From Bacteroidota bacterium (GTDB taxonomy: Bacteria; Bacteroidota; Bacteroidia; Chitinophagales; Chitinophagaceae): a DNA stretch of 64,000 nt. A program made the translations under genes and the position numbers. The stretch covers positions 1-64,000 of the forward strand of contig JAFAGI010000020.1 in the NCBI GenBank assembly GCA_023422835.1, written 5' to 3'. This document shows, piece by piece, positions 26,547 through 35,811 of this stretch. How positions within the stretch are numbered: the stretch's first letter is position 1; each line of letters begins with the position of its first letter. A model generated the notes under the pieces. The model was not told the DNA's origin and did not search any database. It saw nothing but the letters and a program-made list of their open reading frames with translations.

Positions 26547-26591
26547 GTTAAAATACTAACGAATTTCGTATTTTTGCCTAACAAAAGTTAG
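26547..26591 (+). promoter_or_regulatory. tetR promoter and candidate TetR operators
   Basis: TATTTTTG (26569-26576) fits the -7 box. CTAAC-aaaa-GTTAG (26578-26591) is a perfect inverted repeat overlapping the start region. A second pair, GTTA-aaatac-TAAC (26547-26560), uses the same half-site. This is a typical autoregulatory layout between divergent genes. Confidence 0.45.
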
Positions 26592-26600
26592 AGAAAAATT

Positions 26601-27191
26601 ATGGCTAGGATCAAAACCGACAAAGACGTTACAAAAAAAGATGTGATACTTATGGCTGCTGCCAGCTTGTTTCGTGAAAAAGGCTATAAAGCTGCAAGCA
26701 TGCGCGACCTGGCTGAAAAAGTAGGAATTGAAGCGGCCAGCTTATACAACCACATTCGTTCGAAAACAGAACTGCTGCATGATATTTGTTTTAACTCCGC
26801 TAATCTGTACTGGGAGCACATTATCCAGGTAGAGCGTTCAGACATGAGCCAGTTGCAAAAAGTAGAGACCATCTTACGGTTTCAGATCAAACAAATGATT
26901 GAGCATTTTGATGAAAGACTGGTGGCAGACAGGGAATGGAACCATCTTACTGAGCCCTACCTCACTAGCTATGAAACCCAAAGGCACAATTATCGCAAGC
27001 GTTTGAACGAGATCATCACACTGGGCGTAAAAAACGGCGAGATCAAAGAAGTGAATGTACCATCCACGATATGGCTGCTGCTGCATGCTATCAGCGGTAT
27101 TGAATCCTGGCACCGCTCAAAAACCAAGATTGAACCCGAATTGCTGGAAGAAAATATGATCGCGATCCTGATCGGCGGATTGAAGAAATAG
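26601..27191 (+). CDS. TetR/AcrR family transcriptional regulator
   Basis: 196 aa. The N-terminal TetR helix-turn-helix (about 13-60) contains ILMAAASLFREKGYKAASM and the recognition segment AASLYNHIRSK; a helical ligand-binding domain follows. Members regulate lipid, acyl-CoA or efflux genes. Divergence from a thioesterase operon suggests acyl-CoA control, which is inference. The stop codon abuts the rnhA stop. Confidence 0.92.
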   Translation: MARIKTDKDVTKKDVILMAAASLFREKGYKAASMRDLAEKVGIEAASLYNHIRSKTELLHDICFNSANLYWEHIIQVERSDMSQLQKVETILRFQIKQMIEHFDERLVADREWNHLTEPYLTSYETQRHNYRKRLNEIITLGVKNGEIKEVNVPSTIWLLLHAISGIESWHRSKTKIEPELLEENMIAILIGGLKK

Positions 27192-27668
27192 TCACAGCGA
27201 AGTTAACCCTAAAGTAGCTTCAAATCCTTCATCTGGCAACAGGTTGCTGCCATCGGCAGCTTTAGTAGCCAGCTCATCGCATCGGTTGTTGTAAATGTTA
27301 TCTGCATGCCCTTTTACCCAATAAAAATGTATGGAAAAAGGTTTGGCAATTTCATAATATTGCATCCACAGGTCCTTGTTTTTCTTTCCGCCTGCAAAGT
27401 TGGTATCTATCCATTTTTTAAGCCAGCCTTTTTGTACAGCATTTACTACATATTGAGAATCTGTGTAAAGATGCACTGCTTCATCGGTTCTTTTCAACGC
27501 TTGCAAAGCTTTAATGACTGCCAGCAACTCCATACGGTTGTTGGTAGTAAGCCGGTATCCCTGCGATAATTCTTTCCTTACATTGCCATACAGCATTACC
27601 ACGCCATAACCACCTGGGCCGGGATTTCCCCGGGAAGCGCCATCTGTATAGATCATCAGTTTTGCCAT
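27192..27668 (-). CDS. rnhA: Ribonuclease HI
   Basis: 158 aa. Catalytic residues in order: Asp in YTDGASRGNPG (about residue 8), Glu in NRMELLAV, Asp in LYTDSQYV and Asp in NNRCDELA. The enzyme degrades the RNA strand of RNA-DNA hybrids. The basic protrusion (QKGWLKKWI) is present. Confidence 0.96.
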   Translation of the reverse strand: MAKLMIYTDGASRGNPGPGGYGVVMLYGNVRKELSQGYRLTTNNRMELLAVIKALQALKRTDEAVHLYTDSQYVVNAVQKGWLKKWIDTNFAGGKKNKDLWMQYYEIAKPFSIHFYWVKGHADNIYNNRCDELATKAADGSNLLPDEGFEATLGLTSL

Positions 27669-27730
27669 AATTTATTTACCAAAAATATAAACATTATGGC
27701 ACACAATGAAAATCAGGATGACATACGGCA

Positions 27731-27762
27731 TTGATTTTATATATTCTTAAAAAATAAATTTG
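27731..27762 (+). promoter_or_regulatory. Candidate rho promoter with about 190-nt leader
   Basis: TAAATTTG (27755-27762) fits the -7 box, with TTGA at 27731 in place of the -33 TTTG and a 20-nt spacer. The leader to ATG 27956 is about 190 nt and contains a TTCCC-cttcc-GGGAA hairpin near 27900. Confidence 0.4.
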
Positions 27763-27955
27763 TGGTTTTTAAAAAATGGTGTAACATTGCACTCGAAAAC
27801 ACCTTTGACAATATATCGACTTGTAAAAAGCTTCGCTAAACAGTTGTTTTCTCAAAAAAAATCAACCGAAATTTATTAAAATTTTATCTCCTTAAAAAAT
27901 TCCCCTTCCGGGAAAATTCATTTGATGACTTAATCAAACAAGCACTAAGAAATTT

Positions 27956-29755
27956 ATGTACGACATCCTACAATTGAACGACATGTTGGTTCCTGAACTG
28001 ATAGACGTCGCTGAAAATTTGAAGATTCCTGTGAAAAAAAATATCGACAAGCAGGAACTGATCTATAAAATACTGGACAAACAAGCCATACAAGACAACG
28101 ATAATAGAGCCTCCGGCGATGCTGAAAAAGAAAAACCAAAGAGGAAAAGAACGGTGAAAGCTACTACAGGCAATACTACCGAAGAGGCTATTGTGATGAG
28201 CGACGCCAACAAAAAAGAAGAGCCTGCCGGTGCGACCGCAACTGAAGAAAAACCTGCCGAAACAGAAGATGTAGCCAAAGAAGAAAGAAAACCGCGCAAG
28301 AGAAAGCCTATCAAAAAAGCTGTTGCCAAGGCCACTTCTACATCTGTAGTTAAAGATGATAATAATGCTGAACCTGTAGAAGAAAAAAGCGAAAAAATAA
28401 AACCGGTGCAGGCCGAAAAAACAGCAATAAAAAGCAACCCGGAAGAAGATATAGCCGAGGAACAGGACCAGGAAACCAATGATGATATTCCCCAGATTTC
28501 CGAGCAATTCCTGGCATTGCTGAAAGACGATGAAGATAATATTTCAGTGGAAGAACTGGAAAAAATGACCGATGAGGAAATCATTTCTCAGCAGCCTGTA
28601 CACCACAAGCACAAGAAAGAACATGCTTTCAATATTGAGTTCGACGGCGTAATAGCTTCTGAAGGCGTACTGGAAATGATGCCCGATGGTTACGGCTTCC
28701 TCCGCTCTTCGGATTATAACTATCTCTCATCCCCTGATGATGTATATGTATCGCCATCGCAAATTAAATTGTTCGGCTTAAAAACCGGCGATACGGTTAC
28801 AGGTGCGGTGCGCCCGCCCAAAGAAGGTGAAAAATATTTTGCATTATTGCGCGTAGAAAAAATCAACGGCAAGAGCCCCGAAGAAGTGAGAGACCGCGTG
28901 CCCTTTGACTATCTAACACCTTTATTCCCTTTTGAAAAACTAAACCTATTCACTTCTCCCGCTAATTACAGCACCAGGATCATGGACCTGTTTACGCCGA
29001 TCGGTAAAGGCCAGCGCGGTCTGATCGTGGCGCCCCCAAAAGTGGGTAAAACAGTTTTACTGAAAGATGTGGCTAACGCCATCGCCAAGAACCACCCGGA
29101 GGTATACCTGATGGTTGTGTTGATAGACGAACGCCCCGAAGAGGTGACAGATATGGAACGAAGTGTAAGAGCAGAAGTGATTGCATCTACTTTTGACGAA
29201 CCTGCCGAAAAGCATGTAAAAGTTTCTACCATTGCTTTACAGAAAGCCAAGCGTCTGGTAGAATGCGGCCATGATGTAGTAATACTTTTAGACAGCATTA
29301 CCCGCCTGGCACGTGCACACAACACAGTAGCGCCTGCATCTGGTAAGGTGTTGTCCGGTGGTGTGGAAGCCAATGCCATGCAAAAGCCCAAGCAGTTTTT
29401 CGGCGCTGCTCGTAAAATAGAATTCGGCGGATCGCTTACTATCCTGGCAACTGCGCTTATTGAAACAGGCAGCAAGATGGACGAGGTGATATTTGAAGAA
29501 TTTAAAGGTACCGGCAATATGGAACTGTTGCTCGACAGGCGCCTCGCCAACAAACGTATTTACCCGGCCATTGATCTGGTACAGTCATCTACGCGTCGTG
29601 ACGACCTGTTGTTAGATAAAGATGTATTGAGCCGCATGAATATCCTGCGCGCTTACCTCAGCGATATGAAACCTGAAGAAGCAATGCCTGACCTGCTTAA
29701 CCGTATGAGAGGCACTAAAGACAATGAAGAGTTTCTGATCAGCATGAACAGATAA
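27956..29755 (+). CDS. rho: Transcription termination factor Rho with long charged insert
   Basis: 599 aa. Rho N-terminal helical domain (about 1-45), then a low-complexity Lys/Glu/Ala/Pro-rich insert (about 45-205), the RNA-binding cold-shock domain (about 222-300, [14 protein letters not shown]), and the RecA-type ATPase with Walker A APPKVGKT and Walker [11 protein letters not shown]. The E. coli protein is about 420 aa; the extra length is the insert. Family knowledge: long disordered Rho inserts are common in Bacteroidota, and the one in Bacteroides thetaiotaomicron has been linked to condensate formation. A terminator follows. Confidence 0.96.
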   Translation: MYDILQLNDMLVPELIDVAENLKIPVKKNIDKQELIYKILDKQAIQDNDNRASGDAEKEKPKRKRTVKATTGNTTEEAIVMSDANKKEEPAGATATEEKPAETEDVAKEERKPRKRKPIKKAVAKATSTSVVKDDNNAEPVEEKSEKIKPVQAEKTAIKSNPEEDIAEEQDQETNDDIPQISEQFLALLKDDEDNISVEELEKMTDEEIISQQPVHHKHKKEHAFNIEFDGVIASEGVLEMMPDGYGFLRSSDYNYLSSPDDVYVSPSQIKLFGLKTGDTVTGAVRPPKEGEKYFALLRVEKINGKSPEEVRDRVPFDYLTPLFPFEKLNLFTSPANYSTRIMDLFTPIGKGQRGLIVAPPKVGKTVLLKDVANAIAKNHPEVYLMVVLIDERPEEVTDMERSVRAEVIASTFDEPAEKHVKVSTIALQKAKRLVECGHDVVILLDSITRLARAHNTVAPASGKVLSGGVEANAMQKPKQFFGAARKIEFGGSLTILATALIETGSKMDEVIFEEFKGTGNMELLLDRRLANKRIYPAIDLVQSSTRRDDLLLDKDVLSRMNILRAYLSDMKPEEAMPDLLNRMRGTKDNEEFLISMNR

Positions 29756-29778
29756 TTTTTAAACAATTATAATAGCAA

Positions 29779-29803
29779 GGCGAACTTTAGGGTTCGTCTT
29801 TTT
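29779..29803 (+). terminator. Rho-independent terminator after rho
   Basis: GGCGAAC (29779-29785) and GTTCGTC (29792-29798) form a 7-bp stem with one G-T pair, followed by five T residues. Confidence 0.8.
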
Positions 29804-30177
29804 GCGTTAGAATTGTGGCTGTTCTGTAGCTGTTTACACTGTTAGCAATGCGCATCCCGGACGAAAGATAGAAATCAGGTTTTGTAAGCTGTTGCAGAGA
29901 ATCTATAGCAAACCCTAACCCTATTAAGACTTTCAGGAAGTTAGTAAGATTTATTTTTCAATCTGCATTCGCGATACCTGCTGAACATACTGAATAGTAT
30001 TGATTTGAGATCTCCGCATACCGCTTCGTGAATTGCACCTCAAGAAGAGCGATAAGCTGTGGAAAATCGCGGATAACATCATCATGCAAAAAACTTTATT
30101 TTATTTTTGGTGGAATAAATTTGGATGAGTCAAATTTAAACCATAGAAGGAGCTATATTCTTTTGTATCCAAAATAT
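29804..30177. other. AT-rich intergenic region after rho
   Basis: About 370 nt without a credible gene. Together with the next 480 nt this is the most AT-rich stretch of the window. Confidence 0.5.
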
Positions 30178-30210
30178 GTTGAATGAAATCTTTATAGATT
30201 CTCATTCAAC
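30178..30210. repeat. 14-bp hairpin with one bulge
   Basis: GTTGAATGAAATCT and its near-complement pair over 14 bp with a single bulged C and loop TTAT. It overlaps the stop codon of the decayed frame at 30206-30480. It could be a terminator remnant; the T-run is weak. Confidence 0.6.
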
Positions 30211-30480
30211 AAAAAGAATCATCAACAATTAAACCCGAATGATTTTTAGGAAAAAACTCTTCGAACTTTTTCTGAATTATATAGCTGTTTTGTTCGATTC
30301 TACGATATTCTCGAGTGCTGAATAATACATAATCAGTTTTTGGTTTTCAAGTAATTCATAAAACAAGGGAAAACCCGTTTCTGATAAAAATTATCTTTCA
30401 TTTACGGAAGTAATATACACGTTCGTATAATCAATATTCCGTAAAAAAATACTGCATATACTTTGTTTTGTTTTTTTCAT
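30206..30480 (-). pseudogene. Decayed small gene, about 91 codons
   Basis: The minus strand starts ATGAAAAAAACAAAAC at 30480 and reads MKKTKQSICSIFLRNIDYTN and onward. An in-frame TAA occurs at codon 30, then 36 more codons (including FPLFYELLENQKLIMYYSAL) lead to a one-base deletion near 30282. The shifted frame continues IIQKKFEEFFPKNHSG to a TGA at 30206. The total of 275 nt equals 92 codons minus one base. Composition looks coding, but no family was recognised. Either a disrupted gene or chance in AT-rich DNA. Confidence 0.35.
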
Positions 30481-30657
30481 CAGTCTTTATCAATGAATCT
30501 ATACAGTTCTTTATATGCTCTTTTACGATAAATAAATTATTATTTTTTTCTCTTCAACAAGGTTGCAGCTAAAGCATAATAAAATAATTGCAAAATGAGT
30601 TATAAAATATTTCATAATGTGTGAATTTAACTGCATCAAATCTTTACCTGGCGTAAC
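30481..30657. other. AT-rich spacer before purH
   Basis: No gene, repeat or clear terminator recognised. Confidence 0.4.
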
Positions 30658-32169
30658 CTAATGCCTGAAATGCCTCATCCCCGTAATAACCATAGCAAGG
30701 TTATGGTCCACAGCGTATTGAATGCTGTCTTTATCACGGATAGAACCGCCCGGCTGAATGAATGCTTCAATGCCTGCTGCGTGCGCCATTTGCACACAAT
30801 CATTAAACGGGAAGAAAGCATCTGAAGCCAGCACAGCACCGTTCAGGTCAAAATTAAATTGCCCAGCTTTTTCAATGGCATGGCGCAATGCATCTATGCG
30901 GCTTGTTTGGCCGCACCCCTTACCGATAAGCTGTTTATCCTTAACCAGCGCAATGGCATTGCTCTTGAGATGTTTGCATACAATGTTTGCAAAAGCCAGG
31001 TTTTCTTTTTCTTCTGTTGTACAGGTCCTACCGCCGGTTTCTTTCCACTCAGCAAAGTTACCTGCATCCGCCTGCTGTGCTAGCGTACCGTTGAGTATAG
31101 ATTTAAAAGAATTACCAGGCAGCCCGGCTGATACTTTTAGTTGCAGTAATATCCTGTTCTTTTTTGATTTAAGAATATCCAGCGCATCGGCATCAAAAGC
31201 AGGTGCAATAAGTACCTCGAAGAATATTTCATTAATGGCTTCAGCAGTTGCCTTATCTACCGTGCGGTTGGTTACAATTACGCCGCCAAACGCGCTTTCC
31301 GGATCGCCTGCCAATGCTGCCTCCCAGGCCTCTTTCACCGTGTTCCTGATGGCTATGCCGCAGGTGTTGGTATGTTTAAAGATGGCAAACACGGCCTGCT
31401 GCTCCTCTTTAAATTCATTGATAAGCTGTACGGCGCCGTCCACATCTACCAGGTTGTTGTACGATAATTCCTTTCCGTTGAGCTGTTCGAACACATCGCT
31501 CAAATCGCCGTAGAAAGCTGCTTCCTGGTGGGGGTTTTCGCCATAACGCAAAGGAGTCTTATGTTTCACGGGCTGTATGACCGGCGCATTAAAGTAATTG
31601 CTGATAGCAATATCATAATTCATTACCACGTCAAATGCTTTAGCAGCAAAGGCTTTGCGCTGTTCCAGCGTAGTTCCGCCCTGCTGCTCCCTGAGCATTT
31701 GCTCAAGCGCTGCATAATCATGCTTATCTGCCAGCACCACCAGGTCTTTAAAATTCTTGGCTGCTGCACGTATCATAGACGGTCCGCCGATATCAATTTT
31801 CTCAATGATGAGTTTTTCGTCAGCCGTAGATTTCAAAGTTTCTTCAAAAGGATAAAGGTCAACAATCACCAGGTCAATTTCAGGTATCCTATATTCCTGC
31901 ATTTCGCGAACATCATCAGCATGATCCCTCCTGCCAAGTATACCCCCAAACACTGATGGATGCAGGGTTTTAACGCGCCCGCCCAAAATTGAAGGATAGG
32001 TGGTAAGGCTTTCTACAGGCACACATGCAATACCCAGGTCTTCAATAAATTTTTGGGTACCGCCGGTAGAATAAATGGTAATATTCTGTTTATCCAGTTC
32101 TTTCACAAGCGTGTCCAATCCGTCTTTATAAAAAACAGATATGAGCGCGGCTTTGATTTTTTTTTGCAT
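30658..32169 (-). CDS. purH: Bifunctional AICAR transformylase / IMP cyclohydrolase
   Basis: 503 aa, performing the last two steps of IMP synthesis. The N-terminal MGS-like cyclohydrolase domain (about 1-150) contains YSTGGT and the LGGRVKTLHP segment. The C-terminal transformylase contains the KHTNTCG motif with the catalytic Lys-His pair (about 264-270). The C-terminus ends in VITGMRHFRH. It begins 14 nt after the comEC stop. Confidence 0.96.
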   Translation of the reverse strand: MQKKIKAALISVFYKDGLDTLVKELDKQNITIYSTGGTQKFIEDLGIACVPVESLTTYPSILGGRVKTLHPSVFGGILGRRDHADDVREMQEYRIPEIDLVIVDLYPFEETLKSTADEKLIIEKIDIGGPSMIRAAAKNFKDLVVLADKHDYAALEQMLREQQGGTTLEQRKAFAAKAFDVVMNYDIAISNYFNAPVIQPVKHKTPLRYGENPHQEAAFYGDLSDVFEQLNGKELSYNNLVDVDGAVQLINEFKEEQQAVFAIFKHTNTCGIAIRNTVKEAWEAALAGDPESAFGGVIVTNRTVDKATAEAINEIFFEVLIAPAFDADALDILKSKKNRILLQLKVSAGLPGNSFKSILNGTLAQQADAGNFAEWKETGGRTCTTEEKENLAFANIVCKHLKSNAIALVKDKQLIGKGCGQTSRIDALRHAIEKAGQFNFDLNGAVLASDAFFPFNDCVQMAHAAGIEAFIQPGGSIRDKDSIQYAVDHNLAMVITGMRHFRH

Positions 32170-32183
32170 GATGTTTTGTTGAT

Positions 32184-34268
32184 TTAATTTACTTCCGTGA
32201 TGAAAGCCCCGTCAAGAGCTGTGGAATGACAGCGCAAATTTAATGCATTGCATTCTTTTTTCCATTGGCGTATTTTCCACAAGCTGTTTGTATTGGTAAA
32301 GACGTATGCTGCATTGGGAAATAATTCCTTGAGCCTCGATAAATCTTCCCGGCGATTGTCGGCAACGAGCACCAGCCTGATGCCGGTAGATGGTATAGGC
32401 GGCAAAGATGCCTGTGCGTTTAGTACAAATAAATGGTATTGATGAAATTTTATTTCCGGAAAAGACAGGTGCACTGAGGCAAGGCTGTCTGCGGGTTTTG
32501 TATGAAAGTAGGCGGCGGCAGGCTTCAGCACATACGTATCTGTTGAAGAGTTGCGCGCTACAGGTTCTTTAGCTACAACAAACGATTTTTTTCCTTCCAT
32601 GAAATCAATTACTATATTACCGGGCGTGTTGTATACAGCCAGTTTTAACTGATCGCTGTGCTTCCGTGATTCATGTATTCCTATAGACACAATCGCTGCA
32701 AATGCCATGAGCGATGCATATAAATAATTTCTTTTTTTAGTATGGATAACTTCGCGCAATAAAAGGTTGAGTGCAAACAATAGTATAGCCTGCATAAAAT
32801 TTATACGGATATTATCGGTAATATTAAACGGCACTTCGTTGAGGTATTGCAGCATGCCATTGAACAGGATGATCAGCTTTTCAGCAGCAACGCCCAATAA
32901 ATTTCCCAAGAGCGGGACACCCGATAAAATCACCATTGCAGCAAGCAGATACAATATTACCGCTGACAGCGGCACAGCAAAAAGATTGGAAACAATAAAC
33001 AGGTTTGGAAAGCGGTGAAAATAATAGAGTATCAGCGGCAGTGTAAGTATTTGGGCCGCAAGTGTCACAGACACCACATTCCAGATGCCCAGCATTATTT
33101 TATTCTGGAAATAAAGGCTCCTGTAGATTTTTTGCTGAAAAAGAACAATGCTCAGCACAGCAGTATAAGACAGCAGGAAACCTACATCCCATAGATCATA
33201 TGGGTCTGCCAGCAACAGCACAAAAGCTGATACTGCGAGCGAATTGTAGATGTTTGTTTTCCTGCCGATCATACTGCCGATGATTATACATGTGATCATG
33301 ACCGCCGCCCTTGTAATTGACGGTACTGCGCCTGCCAGGAAGGTGAACAGCCACACAACAGCCAGTGTGACAGCTGCACTCACAGCTTTCCCGTGGCGCC
33401 TTTTCCTGAATGGTGTAAGCAGGTACTGCATTGCTACAAAGATCATAGCCAGGTGCATGCCGCTGATCGCGATAATGTGTACCACGCCGGTATTGGTAAA
33501 TGCTGCTAAAAGATCGCGATCAATATCTTTTCTGTAACCGATGAGCAAAGCCTTGGCAACTGCTCTTGCCTTGTCAGAATGAATGTGTTTATCTATAATG
33601 CCAATGATCCTGTCGCGCAAAGCAAACACATAACTGCCGGGTAATACAGTTTTTTCTGCCAATGCCCTGTACTCGTCGGCTTTTAGGAAAGTACGAAAAT
33701 AAATGCCGTTCCTCCTGCTATATGTGCGGTAATCAAACTCACCTGGATTGCCGGCATTCTCAATCAGTTGCAAAGGCTTACGCACTATCAGGTGCGTACC
33801 CATGCCAATGTTCACAGGTAGCGAGTCTTTGCTAAAGTAGATCAATACATTGCCAAAGGCAGGCTCCCACTGATCGCCGGCTTTTATGCTCCTTATCTTT
33901 GATAAAGCTTTATAAGTTTTGAGCTTTGCTTCCAAAGGCTCATGAATAATAAGCTCCACTGCATCTGCCTGCCGTATTTCCTGTAGTGTTTCTTCGCTGT
34001 ACCCTGCATGTTGTTTGTGCAGCAAAAAAGCTCCTAAGGATAAAGCAATAAGGAACATAGAGATACCGCCAAGCCACCGCATCTGGAATTTATATTTTAA
34101 GGAAAGTGAAGAATATACAATGAACATTGCTGCGGAAATACAGCTTCCTACAACGATCTGCATGAGTGAAAAGACAATATATTCCTGTAAGAGTATACCG
34201 GAAACAAGGCCCAGCAACAACTTCAGCGCAGGTGTTTGTTTCAGGAATATTTCCGTCCGGCTTCGCAT
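32184..34268 (-). CDS. comEC: ComEC/Rec2 family DNA-uptake or membrane protein
   Basis: 694 aa. N-terminal membrane helices and a DUF4131-like extracellular domain (about 30-230), then the Competence channel domain with HIIAISGMHLAM (about 265) and many helices to about residue 500. The C-terminal 170 residues occupy the place of the metallo-beta-lactamase domain, but no HxHxDH motif is visible, so the nuclease-like domain appears degenerate. ComEC conducts single-stranded DNA across the inner membrane in naturally competent bacteria. Other competence genes are not in the window. Confidence 0.9.
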   Translation of the reverse strand: MRSRTEIFLKQTPALKLLLGLVSGILLQEYIVFSLMQIVVGSCISAAMFIVYSSLSLKYKFQMRWLGGISMFLIALSLGAFLLHKQHAGYSEETLQEIRQADAVELIIHEPLEAKLKTYKALSKIRSIKAGDQWEPAFGNVLIYFSKDSLPVNIGMGTHLIVRKPLQLIENAGNPGEFDYRTYSRRNGIYFRTFLKADEYRALAEKTVLPGSYVFALRDRIIGIIDKHIHSDKARAVAKALLIGYRKDIDRDLLAAFTNTGVVHIIAISGMHLAMIFVAMQYLLTPFRKRRHGKAVSAAVTLAVVWLFTFLAGAVPSITRAAVMITCIIIGSMIGRKTNIYNSLAVSAFVLLLADPYDLWDVGFLLSYTAVLSIVLFQQKIYRSLYFQNKIMLGIWNVVSVTLAAQILTLPLILYYFHRFPNLFIVSNLFAVPLSAVILYLLAAMVILSGVPLLGNLLGVAAEKLIILFNGMLQYLNEVPFNITDNIRINFMQAILLFALNLLLREVIHTKKRNYLYASLMAFAAIVSIGIHESRKHSDQLKLAVYNTPGNIVIDFMEGKKSFVVAKEPVARNSSTDTYVLKPAAAYFHTKPADSLASVHLSFPEIKFHQYHLFVLNAQASLPPIPSTGIRLVLVADNRREDLSRLKELFPNAAYVFTNTNSLWKIRQWKKECNALNLRCHSTALDGAFITEVN

Positions 34269-34373
34269 AGGCAGTATTGTAATTAAAATTACATATAAAA
34301 AATATACGATGCCTGCAATTAACTAATTAAATCCGCGGTCAATAAAACAACCATTTTACCATACCTTCAAAAT

Positions 34374-34407
34374 TTCATCTTTTCTTCATGTTGTGCCTAT
34401 AATTTTG
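34374..34407 (+). promoter_or_regulatory. Operator-promoter module 1 of the two-component system
   Basis: TTCAT (34374-34378) and TTCATGTTG (34385-34393) repeat with an 11-bp period, the classic direct-repeat layout for OmpR-family regulators. Six nt later TAATTTTG (34400-34407) fits the -7 box. The same module with identical spacing lies at 37817-37850. Confidence 0.65.
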
Positions 34408-34484
34408 ACTTTGTAATCCTAAAAACAACCAGTCAATTCTAAATCTTAAGATGTAGTAAAACAGTTTTAAGTAGGTTTTTGTTT

Positions 34485-34492
34485 TAAATTTG
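34485..34492 (+). promoter_or_regulatory. Second candidate -7 box upstream of the small secreted protein
   Basis: TAAATTTG matches the consensus and lies 53 nt before the ATG at 34546. It may be an alternative, constitutive start; no exact -33 TTTG. Confidence 0.35.
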
Positions 34493-34507
34493 TAAATGTT
34501 GAACAGT

Positions 34508-34534
34508 GATTGCCTGCTTTCCTAGCGGGCAATC
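34508..34534 (+). promoter_or_regulatory. Hairpin in the 5' leader
   Basis: An 11-bp stem with one G-T pair (GATTGCCTGC side at 34508-34517, GCGGGCAATC side at 34525-34534) closes a 5-nt loop. It ends 11 nt before the start codon, so it could affect translation or mRNA stability. Confidence 0.5.
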
Positions 34535-34545
34535 ATCATTTAAAA

Positions 34546-34812
34546 ATGAGAAAAACTCTCTTCACCATATTATTTATTTCTTCGTTGCTGCTTGCTAACA
34601 GTACAGTTTCCCGTGCGCAGAATGTGCCCGCAGGCAAAAAGCCGGCGCAAGCAAAACGAAAGACGCCGGTGATCAGCGAAAGCCAGGCTGTAGAGATAAA
34701 GCAGGTACCCAAAGCCAAAAAACAGGCTAAACCGGTAGCGGTTAAACCCGGCGATATCAGGATAAAATCTGTGAAACCTAAACCAATAAAAGGCGTTGGC
34801 AGAATAAAATAA
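34546..34812 (+). CDS. Small secreted basic protein, 88 aa
   Basis: The start is ATG 34546 (MRKTLFTILF); the longer frame from 34510 would run through the leader hairpin. A signal peptide (about 1-24, ending SRAQ) is followed by about 64 residues very rich in Lys, Ala, Pro and Val, with repeated PVAVKPGDIR- and SVKPKPIK-like pieces and no cysteine. Probably exported and strongly cationic. It is the first gene of the presumed operon with an outer-membrane protein and a two-component system. Function unknown. Confidence 0.7.
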   Translation: MRKTLFTILFISSLLLANSTVSRAQNVPAGKKPAQAKRKTPVISESQAVEIKQVPKAKKQAKPVAVKPGDIRIKSVKPKPIKGVGRIK

Positions 34813-34830
34813 ATATAATATCATTGATGT

Positions 34831-35700
34831 ATGAAACATGTGCTGCTCTTCCTGTTATCCCTGCCAACACAACTTCCGGCGCAGCAGGCAGACACACTAC
34901 GTAAAGGCATAGCATCTGTGGACGATGCCGGCAAACGCACTAATTTCACAGTTGGTACAGTGGTAGCCAATGATATTAGCTATTACGGCCAGGTAGCAAT
35001 GCAGCCAATGCCTTACGCAGCCGTTGCCGGTTCGCTTACATTTCCTTCCGGGTTGTATTTCACATCAATGGCTTATAAAATTTTAAACAGCGCCATAGAT
35101 ACTGCTATTATTTCTGCTTCCAATTTTGGCGTGGGCTATGGATACAGTTTCACTGAAAACTTTTCAGGAGATATCGGCTACAACTATACGCTTTACCCTA
35201 AAAACTCACCTTTCCTGCAGGCCTCTACCCCACACAGCCTGAGCGCAACTTTGGCATACGAACACTGGCTCACTTCAGCGCTCACAGGTGATTATAATTT
35301 TGGCAATGCCCATGATTTTTTTGTGACGCTGGCTAACTCCAAGGAACTCAATCTTGGCAGCATCTCTGACAGAGATATAGTTTATTTTACACCTGAGGTC
35401 AACATGACGGCAGGTACACAGGAGTTTTACAGGACTTATAAGAAAAATAATTCCAACCGTGGTAAAGGGCAGGCAAAGGGACAGGGGCAGAACCAGCCAA
35501 ATCCCAATGCAGGCATGCAAACTATCAGTACAAAAAATTTTGGACTCATTTCTTACAACTTTAAGCTGCCCCTGTCCTATAACAGGAGCAGCTATCTTCT
35601 GGAACTTGCATACCAGCTTTCTATACCGAACAATAATTTTATAGAGACTGATAAAAATGGCCATTCATTTTTTACCTTTAGTTTTTATTACCAGTTTTAG
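34831..35700 (+). CDS. Predicted outer-membrane beta-barrel protein
   Basis: 289 aa. A signal peptide (about 1-18, ending LPAQ) is followed by alternating polar/aromatic strand patterns such as GVGYGYSFTENFSGDIGYNY and a C-terminal YYQF, the aromatic end typical of BAM substrates. A low-complexity Gly/Gln/Asn loop (RGKGQAKGQGQNQ) lies near residue 212. No named family recognised. It is 18 nt after the basic peptide gene. Possibly the surface component watched by the downstream kinase. Confidence 0.7.
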   Translation: MKHVLLFLLSLPTQLPAQQADTLRKGIASVDDAGKRTNFTVGTVVANDISYYGQVAMQPMPYAAVAGSLTFPSGLYFTSMAYKILNSAIDTAIISASNFGVGYGYSFTENFSGDIGYNYTLYPKNSPFLQASTPHSLSATLAYEHWLTSALTGDYNFGNAHDFFVTLANSKELNLGSISDRDIVYFTPEVNMTAGTQEFYRTYKKNNSNRGKGQAKGQGQNQPNPNAGMQTISTKNFGLISYNFKLPLSYNRSSYLLELAYQLSIPNNNFIETDKNGHSFFTFSFYYQF

Positions 35701-35811
35701 AAGGTTACCGCCACATCGGGTGGGAATATGTATGAGACCATAAAGATGAAACGAAGTAATGATAAATATGCGCACACCGTTGATGATCGTTAACCAAAAA
35801 ACTAAATAAGA

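Noticed and set aside
28063..28584. Long serine- and phenylalanine-rich minus-strand frames inside rho
   Set aside because: They are antisense shadows of the Lys/Glu-rich insert; the biased composition keeps other frames open.
30758..31513. 251-codon plus-strand frame
   Set aside because: Antisense to purH, whose protein motifs are unambiguous.
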